From assembly GCA_029260015.1 (NCBI GenBank), contig JAJDEB010000017.1:1-64000 (forward strand): a stretch of 64,000 nucleotides of DNA, written 5' to 3'. The first letter of the stretch is position 1, and each line of letters opens with the position of its first letter. The position numbers were made by a program, and so were the translations under genes. Under the pieces are notes generated by a model. That model was not told the origin of the DNA, searched no databases, and saw nothing but the letters and a program-made list of their open reading frames with translations. Origin of the DNA: Phycisphaerae bacterium. GTDB lineage: Bacteria > Planctomycetota > Phycisphaerae > UBA1845. This document shows, in pieces, positions 46,038 through 55,123 of the stretch.

Positions 46038-47726
46038 ATGCATTCAATGCCTCTTGAACCTACGTCAGCAGTAATCACGTTGGCGGCGATCAGCCCCTAC
46101 TTCAGCATCCATAAAATCGTGGTTTTCCTATTGGTGTTTGTCGCGTGGGCATTTGCCGCGCAATGGGTCGATCGTGATGCCGATCGCGTCAAGACCAAAC
46201 GGGAGATGTGGAACAGCGTCGTGCTTGCCGGCGGATTGGGCGGTGTGGTCATCATGCTCGTCGCGCCATGGAAGCTCAGCGCCTATTGGTTGGGACTGGC
46301 GTTCTGGATTATCTTAGCCGCCGGCACTCTCGTTGCGTATGTCGTTCACCGCAACGGCCGGGTTTCCTCCAATGTTCAAGTGATGACCACCGGTCACTTC
46401 AAGCGAGTTATCGCAAGCCTGAAGGGTGACAAAGACAAAAAAGCGGACAAGGGCATTCGTGTCAAGCTGGTTGGTGCAGGGAAGAAGCCGATAGAAAAAC
46501 CGGCTGACCCAGTCGAAGCCGACGAGTTCGATGCCACACAGGATTTACTTTTTGACATTTTGTGGAAACGTGCAACCGACGCCGACATTGTCATCGGTAA
46601 TGAAGAAGAAGTGCGTGTGATCTACAAGATCGACGGCGTCGTGTTCGAGCAGGAAGGTGTGCTCACGCGAGAGACAGCCGATCAGGCGATGGCGTTTCTC
46701 AAACGGGCCTGCGGGTTGAATGCCGATGAAAAACGCCGACCTCAATCCGGATCGATTTCGGCGGGCTTGCTGGGAGGGGGGCAGAAGCCGAGCGGTCTCG
46801 AAGTCAGAACGTCAGGGTCGATCAAGGGTGAACGCCTGCGTTTGAAGCTGAGTCGAACCGGGACGCTGCTCAAACCCGAAGAACTGGGATTCGACGACAA
46901 GCGTCTGGAAAAATTCAAAGAAATACTCGCGCTCGATTCAGGCTTGGTCATTTTTGCCGGGCCCGCAGAAGCCGGTATTTCCACAACGCAGTACGCCACA
47001 CTCCGATCGCACGACGCTTATCTGCAAAACATCTATTCGCTCGAAACCAACGCGATGATGAAGCTGGACAACATCACGCAGCAGGCCCACAAGGGTGCGT
47101 CGGACGATGTCAGCTATGCCCGATCGCTGCAAACGGTGCTTCGCCGTGAACCGGACATCGTCATGGTCGATCAGTGCGAGGACCGCGAGACTGCCCAAAT
47201 TGCGGCGCGGGCGGCCAGCGATAAGAAAATCTACATGACCATGCGGGCGTCCAGCACGTTTGATGCCATCGCTCGTTTGATCGCGCTGGTTGAAGATCCC
47301 AAGGTTGTTGCCAAAGTGTTGGTCGCAGTCGTTGGTCAACGGCTCCTCCGCGTGCTTTGCAATGCTTGTCGTGAGGCCTATCAGCCAGACGAGCAACTCC
47401 TACGCAAAGCCAATCTGCCAGTCGATAAGATCGAACACTTCTATCGCCCGCCGAGTCAACCGATCCTCGATAAGAAGGGGCGGGAAATTATCTGCCAGAC
47501 GTGTCAGAACAGTCGCTACGTTGGCCGGACCGGTGTGTTTGAATTGTTGGTCATCAGCGATGCCCTCCGCAAACTGATCGCCAATGGTGCGTCGGCTAAG
47601 GATATCAAGTCCCAAGCCCGAACCGAGAAAATGCGTTACTTACAGGAAGAGGGCTTGCTGAAGGTGATCGCCGGTCAAACCAGCATGGCCGAAGTGATGC
47701 GCGGTTTGCGCGTGGATAGTAAGTAA
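46038..47726 (+). CDS. Membrane-anchored GspE/PilB-like pseudo-ATPase
   Basis: 562 residues from ATG 46038 (a TTG at 45969 would add 23). The N-terminus has a hydrophobic segment (HKIVVFLLVFVAWAFAAQWV) and two further TM helices up to about residue 105, absent from normal GspE/PilB. The rest aligns with the GspE/PilB C-terminal ATPase domain. Its motifs are all altered. Walker A reads GPAEAGISTT (308-317) with Ile314 in place of the invariant Lys. Walker B reads DIVMVDQCED (373-382) with Gln379 for the catalytic Glu. The Asp box reads SLETN instead of xxEDP, and the His box lacks His (MTMRASST). The zinc tetracysteine is kept (LCNAC ... ICQTC). I infer a non-catalytic scaffold or partner of PilT. 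It starts 97 bp after the pilT stop. Confidence 0.82.
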   Translation: MHSMPLEPTSAVITLAAISPYFSIHKIVVFLLVFVAWAFAAQWVDRDADRVKTKREMWNSVVLAGGLGGVVIMLVAPWKLSAYWLGLAFWIILAAGTLVAYVVHRNGRVSSNVQVMTTGHFKRVIASLKGDKDKKADKGIRVKLVGAGKKPIEKPADPVEADEFDATQDLLFDILWKRATDADIVIGNEEEVRVIYKIDGVVFEQEGVLTRETADQAMAFLKRACGLNADEKRRPQSGSISAGLLGGGQKPSGLEVRTSGSIKGERLRLKLSRTGTLLKPEELGFDDKRLEKFKEILALDSGLVIFAGPAEAGISTTQYATLRSHDAYLQNIYSLETNAMMKLDNITQQAHKGASDDVSYARSLQTVLRREPDIVMVDQCEDRETAQIAARAASDKKIYMTMRASSTFDAIARLIALVEDPKVVAKVLVAVVGQRLLRVLCNACREAYQPDEQLLRKANLPVDKIEHFYRPPSQPILDKKGREIICQTCQNSRYVGRTGVFELLVISDALRKLIANGASAKDIKSQARTEKMRYLQEEGLLKVIAGQTSMAEVMRGLRVDSK

Positions 47727-47796
47727 GGCGGGGCGTACAATCGTTTTCGCAATGTGTAGTTTTGTATAGCAGTACTGTTGGGCAGGAGGTTGTGTG

Positions 47797-49566
47797 ATGT
47801 TATTCTCGTTGATCTTGATCGGGTTTCTCGGGGCGGTCACCTACATGCAGGCCATCCAGGGTCTGACCAGCGCCGCAATCACCTGCATTCTCGTTGTCAT
47901 TTCGACAGTCGTTTCCTTCGGTACCTACGAAGCCATCGCCGAGTCGGTGTTTGCGGGATTTGCCCCTGAATACGCCCACGCCTTGGCGTTGGCTGCGATG
48001 TTCGCCGTACCGCTCATCATCATGCGGGTGTTGCTCGACATGTGGATTCCCCGGTCGAATCTATTACCGCAAATCATCGATCGGTTGGCTGGCGGTGTGT
48101 TCGGATTCTTCAGCGCGATTCTGACCACCGGTGTGATCGCCTGCGCGATTCAGATGGTCCCGTGGGGGCCCGCTGTTAGCCAGGAGGGTGAAGTGTCGGG
48201 CGGATTTTTCGGTTACCTGCCGTTTAATCCAACCAAGCCCAACGACGAACAATCGGCACTTTGGCTGAACCCCGATCAGTTCGCGGTGGCTTGCGTCAGC
48301 ACATTGAGCGTTAACACCTTTAGCGACGCAGACAAGAACGACTCGTTTGGACGTCAGCACGCCGACATGATTAAGGATCTGGCGTGGGCGCACTCGCTTC
48401 CACTGGGCGTTTCGCGAAACATTGCCCCCGACGATGTCAAAGTGATCGACGTCGGACAACTCACGTATCTATTCGACATCGGCATCGATCAACGCAACGG
48501 TCCAGATTTTGCCAACCCGGTTGATCCGAAGGGCGGCAACATGTTCGTATACGTCTCGTTTGAAATCTCGGACAAACATAAAGACGTTGACGATAAGCAG
48601 CGGTACAACACCACATCTGTTCGCATCTTCGGCGAGTCGCGCGGCACCATGATGTCCATACCGGCCAAAGCGGTCATCGACCCGGACGATCCGAGCCGCT
48701 ACCTCGTGCAGATGAAGAGGGGGAACCAAGAGCCCTACTTGATTGCCAGCGAGATGTTCATGGTTCCGTCAACGAACAAGATCGAAGTCGCGTTTGAAGT
48801 GCCGGAAGATTTCGATCCGATCGAAGTCCGCTACAAGGTTGGCGGTATTGTGCCATTTACGAAGTCGCAGCGGGCTGTCCTCACCGGAGAAGACCCGACC
48901 GCGATGCCTCAGGCGTCTGCCACTGGGCAGGAACAATCAACGCAAACAGCTTCGGCATCGAACAACTCGGATAGCCAGTCCGGTTCATCGGGCGGAGGAC
49001 GTGTTTCGGGTGTAAAGTTTAAGTCGTCGCGATTCGGCGACGATCTGCCGATGACGTTTACTGCTTTTCAAGAATCGGATACCGAGATTCAATCGGGCGT
49101 TCTTGCGCAAGGATTGATTACAGGTAAGATTGCCGATCAGGGTAGTGTCAAATCAAGTGGACCAGTCGAAGCGCTCAAAGTACCGAGCGGAAAGTCGCTG
49201 CTTCAACTCAACGTCGAAAGCTTGAAAGCCGGCAGCACATTGGGGCGGGCGCTGAACTTCAGCGTGAAAACGCTCGAAAACTACACGGTCGAAGATGACC
49301 AGGGCAATCAGATACTGGCGTGCGGAAAATACGCGATTGCCGATGTCGGTGGTGAAACGTTCTTTGAACTGACCTATTACCCCACGTTTGAATCAGGCGG
49401 TGGCCGGTTCAAAGGATTTTCAAAGATTAAGAGCCAGCACTTCAAGAAAGACTATCAACTGGTTTATCTTTTTCTCCTCGACAGCGGGCGTCAAGCCGTC
49501 AAATTCTCAACTGGCGGAAACAAACGTACCATCGATCTGCGCGATCAGAACCTCGTCGCAAAATAA
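47797..49566 (+). CDS. CvpA-like membrane protein with large C-terminal domain
   Basis: 589 residues from ATG 47797. AGGAGG at 47784-47789 serves it, or the GTG immediately before. The N-terminus has four hydrophobic helices (MLFSLILIGFLGAVTYMQAI, LPQIIDRLAGGVFGFFSAIL) in the CvpA pattern. A long extracytoplasmic region of about 420 residues follows, including MFVYVSFEISDKHKDV, KIEVAFEVPEDFDP, a Ser/Gln-rich linker (QSTQTASASNNSDSQSGSSGG) and a beta-rich tail. It follows the pseudo-ATPase gene by 70 bp, as the third gene of the operon. CvpA proteins support envelope processes. A link with pilus function is inferred from position only. Confidence 0.65.
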   Translation: MLFSLILIGFLGAVTYMQAIQGLTSAAITCILVVISTVVSFGTYEAIAESVFAGFAPEYAHALALAAMFAVPLIIMRVLLDMWIPRSNLLPQIIDRLAGGVFGFFSAILTTGVIACAIQMVPWGPAVSQEGEVSGGFFGYLPFNPTKPNDEQSALWLNPDQFAVACVSTLSVNTFSDADKNDSFGRQHADMIKDLAWAHSLPLGVSRNIAPDDVKVIDVGQLTYLFDIGIDQRNGPDFANPVDPKGGNMFVYVSFEISDKHKDVDDKQRYNTTSVRIFGESRGTMMSIPAKAVIDPDDPSRYLVQMKRGNQEPYLIASEMFMVPSTNKIEVAFEVPEDFDPIEVRYKVGGIVPFTKSQRAVLTGEDPTAMPQASATGQEQSTQTASASNNSDSQSGSSGGGRVSGVKFKSSRFGDDLPMTFTAFQESDTEIQSGVLAQGLITGKIADQGSVKSSGPVEALKVPSGKSLLQLNVESLKAGSTLGRALNFSVKTLENYTVEDDQGNQILACGKYAIADVGGETFFELTYYPTFESGGGRFKGFSKIKSQHFKKDYQLVYLFLLDSGRQAVKFSTGGNKRTIDLRDQNLVAK

Positions 49567-49612
49567 ACGCAGCCCGATTTGGTCCGAATGCGTTTGAGTT
49601 AGGCGTGCAGAG

Positions 49613-50911
49613 TTAGACGTACATCGCCTCAAACCGTTTGAAGAAGTCCGGAAACGTTTTGTTGACGCACGTTGGGTCTTCGATGTCGATCCCTTCGCAC
49701 CGCAGGCCAGCCAACGAAAAACTCATCGCCATTCGATGATCGTCGTATGTGCGAATGCTGGCTGGTTGAAGCGCTGCGGGCGGCGTGATTTCAATCGAAT
49801 CCTCGGTGGTATAGACGTCGGCACCCAACTTCTTCAATTCATTCGACAGCGCCGAGAGTCGGTCGGTCTCTTTGACGCGCAGGCTGGCGACATTGCGAAT
49901 GATCGTCGGGCCTTCTGCAAACAGGGCGACGACGGCCAGCGTTTGTGCGGTGTCCGGCATGTCGTTTAGATCGATGTCGATACCGGTCAAACCATTTGGC
50001 GATTGCGGGGCGCGCACCGTTGTGGAATAGGCTTCGCGGGTCACTTGGCATCCCATTTGTTCGAGAATATTGGCGAAGGCAACGTCGCCTTGAATGCTTT
50101 GTGTCCCCAGGTTTTTGACGGTGACTTGACCACCGGCGATTGCTGGTGCGGCTAAGAAATACGATGCGTTTGAGGCGTCCGGTTCGATTGCAAATTCTCG
50201 GGCGACGTAACGCTGGGGGGCTGGGACGACGAAGCGGATGGTCTTGTCGCTTTGTCGTGCGATCACCGCTGCTCCGAACGCATCCATCGTCTTGGTGGTC
50301 ATCGCAAGATACGGAGCGCTGATGGTTTCGTTGACTTCAAGGAAAATGTCGCCCGACGCGTATGGTGCGGCCATCAATAGGGCGCTGACGTATTGACTTG
50401 ACGGTGGGGCGTCCAGCGTAATCTTGGCGGTACGCATGCCACCACCGCGCACGGTGACTGGTGGAAACCCTTCCTTATCTTCATAACCGACCAAGGTGCC
50501 CGTTGCCCGAAGGGCATCGACGAGATTGGCGATGGGCCGCTGACGCATCCTGTCATTGCCGTCGAGCGTGTAATGGCCCTTGCCCAAAGCGCAAAGCGCC
50601 GTGCAGAATCGAATCGTCGTTCCGCTGTTGCCGCAGAACAGTTCGCCGTCAGTGGCAGGGATATTCCCACCGCAGCCGCTAACCACAATGCGCTCGGCAT
50701 CGATGTCGGATTCCACGCGAATGCCCAGTATTTGCAGACAGGCAATCATCAATTCGGTGTCGTCTGAAAAGAGCGCACCGGTCAGCGTCGAGGTGCCGTC
50801 TGCCAGGGCGGCGATGGTCAACGCCCGATTGGTCAGTGATTTTGAACCGGGAATCGAAACCGTTGCGTCGAGTGGTTGGGACGCGGGTTGAATGCGTTTG
50901 GCTTTCATCAC
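49613..50911 (-). CDS. aroA: 3-phosphoshikimate 1-carboxyvinyltransferase (EPSP synthase)
   Basis: 432 residues. PGSKSLTNRALTIAALADGT at the N-terminus, LFCGNSGTTIRF near residue 95, YVSALLMAAPYASGD, and RVKETDRLSAL near 345 are the two-domain EPSP synthase signatures. DDHRMAMSFSLAGL near the end completes the active site. The enzyme transfers enolpyruvate from PEP to shikimate-3-phosphate in aromatic amino acid synthesis. GNSGTT with Gly at the glyphosate-sensitive position suggests the usual class I-like pocket. It is followed on the minus strand by no close gene; upstream lies the flippase-like gene with a 78-bp gap. Confidence 0.96.
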   Translation of the reverse strand: MMKAKRIQPASQPLDATVSIPGSKSLTNRALTIAALADGTSTLTGALFSDDTELMIACLQILGIRVESDIDAERIVVSGCGGNIPATDGELFCGNSGTTIRFCTALCALGKGHYTLDGNDRMRQRPIANLVDALRATGTLVGYEDKEGFPPVTVRGGGMRTAKITLDAPPSSQYVSALLMAAPYASGDIFLEVNETISAPYLAMTTKTMDAFGAAVIARQSDKTIRFVVPAPQRYVAREFAIEPDASNASYFLAAPAIAGGQVTVKNLGTQSIQGDVAFANILEQMGCQVTREAYSTTVRAPQSPNGLTGIDIDLNDMPDTAQTLAVVALFAEGPTIIRNVASLRVKETDRLSALSNELKKLGADVYTTEDSIEITPPAALQPASIRTYDDHRMAMSFSLAGLRCEGIDIEDPTCVNKTFPDFFKRFEAMYV

Positions 50912-50989
50912 CCGACAATACTACGCGCAAAGGCCGCCTGCAATGGTGTGGAACGAATCGAACGAAAGTGCTTGATTGCGAACGCGCGC

Positions 50990-52036
50990 TCAGGCTTGCT
51001 GAGCAGACCGCTTCTGCTGCATGGCATCGCGCCAGCAGATGCGTGCAGCACTGGTTGCGACAATGCTGATTCCGCCGAGCGCTGCGACGTAGATGGGCCC
51101 GAGCAGTCTGAAACTGATGAGAAATGCTGCCGCTTCCGCACCGCTCGCTCCGACGTACTTGGTCAGAAAAACCGCATAGCCCGCGTCGAGGAGCCCGACA
51201 CCGGCTGGCACCTGGGTCATTGATGCCAGTGAACCGATCAGAAGGAATGCGGCTGCAACATGGACCAATTCTCCATCGATTGACACGCCCAAGAGCATTG
51301 CCAATCCGCCGATCTTCGCCAGAAGCGCCGCGATATTGTACGGCAATGTTTGAAGCAGCAGTCGGCCATGTTCGCGTATCCACTGGGTCACGCGGTTGCG
51401 AAAACAAACCGTGATCAAAGTGAGCACAACGATTGGCACCAACCATGCGACACCGGATCGCCAGGAGACGGTCCCGGCCCAGATGATCGATACTGCACCG
51501 GAGAGCAACAGAACGGCAATGATTGATGCAACGCGATACACGAGAATCGTGCGAATTTTGTCGCCTCGCGAACCGTCACCGACGCGGGTGTACTTGTACA
51601 CATCTGAGGCGATCTTGGCGACGACCAAGCCAACCATGGATGACTCGCAGAATGTCCGCGTCGTCCGCCAAAAAGAAGTCTTCACGTTGCAACCGATCGC
51701 AGCACGGCGAAGAGCGATTCCCTTAAAAGCGATGTATGCGTGGGTGAACAAAAAGAATCCGAAAATGCGATCACTGTTGGAGCGAAGCACTTCGCCCAGG
51801 GTGGCGACATCGCCAGCCCGACGGACCAGGAAAACCGTTAGGAGGATTCCCAATACCGCGAGCAGGATGGAATGCACCGTCGAAGGCCTGCGAGAAATCC
51901 GCTCCAACGCGCCCCCGGAAAGTGATTGGCGCAATCGATCTAGGGTTGCACCGGAATCGCCACCATCGGCTCCGGGTGATTCTAAGTCAGTTCCGGTTAT
52001 TGGGTCAGTACCGGTCATTGGGCAGGATTGGGACAT
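50990..52036 (-). CDS. Flippase-like/LPG synthase TM-domain protein
   Basis: 348 residues with about eight TM helices and no large soluble domain. After a Gly/Ser-rich N-terminus, helices start at HSILLAVLGILLTVFLV. The domain has the 'SLASMTQVPAGVGLLDAGYA' loop, equivalent to the P.PGG.G..E signature of the LPG_synthase_TM/AglD family. The 'FFLFTHAYIAFKGIALRRAA' and 'CESSMVGLVVAKIASDVYKY' segments also fit. Members move or modify lipid-linked substrates in the inner membrane; the catalytic domain of MprF is absent, so a flippase-like role is most likely. The N-terminus contains two near-copies of TGTDPITGTD-type sequence from a short direct repeat. Confidence 0.8.
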   Translation of the reverse strand: MSQSCPMTGTDPITGTDLESPGADGGDSGATLDRLRQSLSGGALERISRRPSTVHSILLAVLGILLTVFLVRRAGDVATLGEVLRSNSDRIFGFFLFTHAYIAFKGIALRRAAIGCNVKTSFWRTTRTFCESSMVGLVVAKIASDVYKYTRVGDGSRGDKIRTILVYRVASIIAVLLLSGAVSIIWAGTVSWRSGVAWLVPIVVLTLITVCFRNRVTQWIREHGRLLLQTLPYNIAALLAKIGGLAMLLGVSIDGELVHVAAAFLLIGSLASMTQVPAGVGLLDAGYAVFLTKYVGASGAEAAAFLISFRLLGPIYVAALGGISIVATSAARICWRDAMQQKRSAQQA

Positions 52037-52295
52037 TGCTTTCGGGTTCTCGTCATCGGGAGATTCAGGTCAGGTTCCGACCTCCATATCGGCGACGAAA
52101 CCGGCCTAATCAAGCATGAGGTGGGATGCTAGCCTTCTACCTGTCGAGGTTCAAGGGACAGTATTCCCAAATGCCGAGGAATCTAGCCGAGCAGAGGCCC
52201 TTGTACCTTTCACTGGATCCTACAGTCATGCTACAATTCAGGCCACGAGATTCATTTTCTCATGGGCACAGGGATTTACGGGCGGGGGCCTTGTC

Positions 52296-53381
52296 TTGAC
52301 GAGTAAGATCAAATCACACGGGCGATCGTCCAGAATGTACGCGGCGAATTGTGCGGCTGGGTTCACTCTGGTTGAATTGCTCGTCGTCATTTCGATCATC
52401 GCACTGCTGATCAGCATCCTGCTGCCCAGCCTCAAGACTGCCCGCGATCAGGCCAAGGGCGTCGTCTGCATGGGAATGCAGCGCGGGTTTGGCAACGCGA
52501 TGCAGGGGTACTTCGTCGAAAATGACGAGTGGATTCCCGGGCGCAACACCACCGGGATGGAGACTTGGGTCGCGGGTTATCCGGGTGACGGATCGCCGAT
52601 GGCCAAGCCGACGATTCCGGTGCAACTCTACGATTGGATGACGCCGATCCTTTCGACCTCCACCGCGCTACCGGTGGGCCGAGCGAAACGCTTTCGGTTC
52701 CTCCTCGATCATTACAAATGTACGAGCGTCAATTTCAAATCCATTCTCTATGTTGATCCCGCCAATCAGGAAGAGCAGCCGGTCGATCACGCTTCGTTCG
52801 TCGATGAAGTTGACAAACGCGGTGCGTTCAACGGGATCAGTTATTTGATGCCCGTGCATTTTCAGCAGTGGGGCCAGGACACGGCGCAGGGCGAATACAT
52901 CGGTGAGCACCCCAAGGCCCCGCCGGGTTCAGGTGTGGTGTACTGGATCAAACGCAATCCGCCCGATTGGGAGGTGGCAGTCAAACGCTACAAGAGTCGC
53001 CTCAGTCAAGTCGGTACGCCGGCAGAGAAGATTTCGGTGGCGGATGGCACGCGCTACCTGCCGCCGAGGTTGATTCTCGATTTCGATCACGATTTCAAAC
53101 CGCACTGGTTTGGTTCGTTTACGAGCGCCGGCGCATGGTGGACCGAATCGCGCGCCTATGGCCGCCGAAGCCCAAGCGGTGGTGCCAACATCCCGATCAG
53201 CTATCGCCATCGTGGCGGCATCAACGCGATGTTCTTCGATTCCCACGTCGAACGCCTCACCGAAAAGCAATCCCGCCGCGTCGAATATTGGTATCCCAAA
53301 GGCAGCATCGTCGATTACGACCGCCCCGAAGACGGCTCAACCGAATACGCAACCTATGAAAACGGGTATGTGATTCGGTAA
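52296..53381 (+). CDS. Pseudopilin with H-x9-DG-like motif
   Basis: 361 residues if read from TTG 52296 (GGCGGGGG upstream); ATG 52335 (MYAANCAAGFTLVEL) is an alternative with a very short leader. The prepilin box [20 protein letters not shown] is intact with Glu5. The mature part includes MQGYFVENDEWIPGRNTTGM, PSGGANIPISYRHRG, and GINAMFFDSHVERLTEKQS (the H-x9-DG-like end). It belongs to the same planctomycete pseudopilin group as the other two genes here, but its C-terminal domain differs. The gene converges with the dockerin-type paralogue at 53404, 22 bp away. Confidence 0.88.
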   Translation: MTSKIKSHGRSSRMYAANCAAGFTLVELLVVISIIALLISILLPSLKTARDQAKGVVCMGMQRGFGNAMQGYFVENDEWIPGRNTTGMETWVAGYPGDGSPMAKPTIPVQLYDWMTPILSTSTALPVGRAKRFRFLLDHYKCTSVNFKSILYVDPANQEEQPVDHASFVDEVDKRGAFNGISYLMPVHFQQWGQDTAQGEYIGEHPKAPPGSGVVYWIKRNPPDWEVAVKRYKSRLSQVGTPAEKISVADGTRYLPPRLILDFDHDFKPHWFGSFTSAGAWWTESRAYGRRSPSGGANIPISYRHRGGINAMFFDSHVERLTEKQSRRVEYWYPKGSIVDYDRPEDGSTEYATYENGYVIR

Positions 53382-53403
53382 TTTTTGATTTTGTTCTAAC
53401 TCA

Positions 53404-54186
53404 TCAACCCGAATACGCACCCGCAAAGAGCGCAACGTCCTGAAGATCGACATCAAGGTCACCGTCGAAATCGAAAGCATTGAGGCACTCGACTTCGCAG
53501 ATTGTTATTGCCGGGTTTGTTGGCTGCGGGGTTTGGCTTGGACCGTTGAGGCAGGTGGCCATTGCTTCCCAGTCGTCGGCGTCAACGTCGAGGTCGTCGT
53601 CAAAGTCGCCGCCTTTGAATTCGAGTTCGACGTTGGTGAATCGAAACGCAAGTGGTAACGAGTCTGTGTATGCGGTCGATCCCGTGTCGCGCAGTACGAA
53701 CGTGGCGTGCCAGACGCATTGGTTGGGATCGAACTCTGGCGCGTCGGCATTGATGTGAAACGTGATATGTTCATGCAAGGTGTGATCGCCGAGAAAGGTT
53801 GATTCGCCCGGTTCATCGAGAAACAGCGGCGGGTTACCTAGGACCACGACTTGAAATGCCGGATCGACGCTTATGACTTCGAGGTCGATGATCGCGCCTG
53901 ATTGCATCGGGAAGACATTGTCGATTGGCCTTGCGACGACGAGGTGATCGAATCCTGGGCTGGAGTCAGCCCACCCGGGAAAAAACACGCCGCCAACTGG
54001 TAAGTCGAAGTAATTGAGTTCGGGTACGAACCCGTCTGGATCGGCGGTCAGTTGGCCGTTACTGGTAACGGCGATGATCACGTCTCCGGTGTGCTGGGCC
54101 TTTGCAGTGGTGGCAGTCAGGCAAATCCCCAATGCAATCACCGAAAATAAATCCTTACAGGTGATGCGTTTCGTGCTTGAATTCAT
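53404..54186 (-). CDS. Secreted protein with dockerin-like C-terminus, paralogue of the PEP-CTERM protein at 54358
   Basis: 260 residues from ATG 54186 (MNSSTKRITC), chosen because GGAGAT lies about 9 bases upstream. A signal peptide ends at TTAKA-Q. The central 170 residues share a pattern with the next gene: 'GDVIIAVTSNGQLTADPDGF', 'IDLEVISVDPAFQVV', 'EHITFHINADAPEFDPNQ', 'TDSLPLAFRFTNVE'. The C-terminal 60 residues hold two EF/dockerin-like motifs (DFDDDLDVDADDWEAM and DFDGDLDVDLQDVALF). In planctomycetes these often mark cell-surface proteins. Function unknown. Confidence 0.65.
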   Translation of the reverse strand: MNSSTKRITCKDLFSVIALGICLTATTAKAQHTGDVIIAVTSNGQLTADPDGFVPELNYFDLPVGGVFFPGWADSSPGFDHLVVARPIDNVFPMQSGAIIDLEVISVDPAFQVVVLGNPPLFLDEPGESTFLGDHTLHEHITFHINADAPEFDPNQCVWHATFVLRDTGSTAYTDSLPLAFRFTNVELEFKGGDFDDDLDVDADDWEAMATCLNGPSQTPQPTNPAITICEVECLNAFDFDGDLDVDLQDVALFAGAYSG

Positions 54187-54357
54187 GGCATATCTCCGAA
54201 AAGCGACGCGAATCTTGCATGGTTGCATCGCATCATGGGTCTGGCGCTGGTAAATTACGATTCACGCTGGCGGCGCCGGGCGAGCGGCAGGCGTTTGTCT
54301 GCCAACCCGCTCCGGCGCTGCCCCTTTACTTCTTCCCTTCCAATTCAAGCGACTCGC

Positions 54358-54960
54358 CTACGAGCGACGACGAATCAAAGCAGCCGCCCCGACCAGAACC
54401 AGCGCGAGACTATGTGGTTCGGGCACGTTGATGAAGTCGGCTGTGTATGTGGGCGAATCGGTGTATGTACCGCCGAGGTCCACGAGTTTGAAACTGAACG
54501 AATTCGTCTGGCCCAGTTCAGAAAAATCCGGATCGTCAACGAACCAGAACGGATGCACGTCGAACGAATTGCCTAAAGGCAACGCCCACTGGTCGGATGG
54601 ATTGGCCAAGAGCGTCGTGAACACGGTGTCATCAAGCACCTGAAGATCCGCATCTCTACTGACAAGTTCGACGGTGATCTCAGCGGAACCGGCGAGCGTG
54701 AAAAAGTCTTCGCCGGGTTCGTCGGTATCGAGGGCCATGAATCCGGGATCGTCGAGTCCGAAGCCATCACTTGGAATGAATGCAACTTCGGGTAATTCGA
54801 ACGCCTTGTCGCTATCGAATTCGACGGCGAGTTGACCTGAACCGGTTCGTCCGACGATGAAATCGCCTTCGTGACCATGATCGTCACCGGCATGGGCTAT
54901 CGTTGAGAAAGACGTCGCAATGGCAACGCCCATGACAAGTATCTTGCTTCTTTTTTTCAT
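54358..54960 (-). CDS. PEP-CTERM sorting-signal protein with His-rich N-terminus
   Basis: 200 residues. A signal peptide (SFSTIAHA) is followed by GDDHGHEGDFIVGRTGSGQL. A beta-rich domain follows (AEITVELVSRDADLQVLDDT, FDVHPFWFVDDPDFSELGQT, FSFKLVDLGGTYTDSPTYTA). The end VPEPHSLALVLVGAAALIRR-RS is a clear PEP-CTERM signal: VPEP, a TM helix and an Arg cluster. It would be cut by an exosortase (EpsH-type), which must be elsewhere in the genome. The core resembles the gene at 53404 without its dockerin-like end. Its DHGH-containing mature N-terminus recalls zinc-responsive PEP-CTERM proteins, but no Zur box is visible. Confidence 0.8.
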   Translation of the reverse strand: MKKRSKILVMGVAIATSFSTIAHAGDDHGHEGDFIVGRTGSGQLAVEFDSDKAFELPEVAFIPSDGFGLDDPGFMALDTDEPGEDFFTLAGSAEITVELVSRDADLQVLDDTVFTTLLANPSDQWALPLGNSFDVHPFWFVDDPDFSELGQTNSFSFKLVDLGGTYTDSPTYTADFINVPEPHSLALVLVGAAALIRRRS

Positions 54961-55052
54961 AGGTTACGTATCCGTTGTTTGTGAACAGTTCTTGTATTGA
55001 AACTCCAAAACAGCACGATCGTTGCTTCGGTTATGCCTCCTTTCCGGCAGTT

Positions 55053-55116
55053 GTAGGGTGGGCCGTGCCCACCCCAGTTCGAGCGCTTTGGACATGGTGG
55101 GCACGGCCCACCCTAC
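55053..55116. repeat. Dispersed REP-like palindrome, copy 3
   Basis: 64 bp with the same inverted arms as the copies at 4010 and 10421 (GTAGGGTGGGCCGTGCCC at 55053; complement ending GCACGGCCCACCCTAC at 55116). It lies just 8 bp past the pseudopilin stop (55124). Confidence 0.88.
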
Positions 55117-55123
55117 GCGCGAT

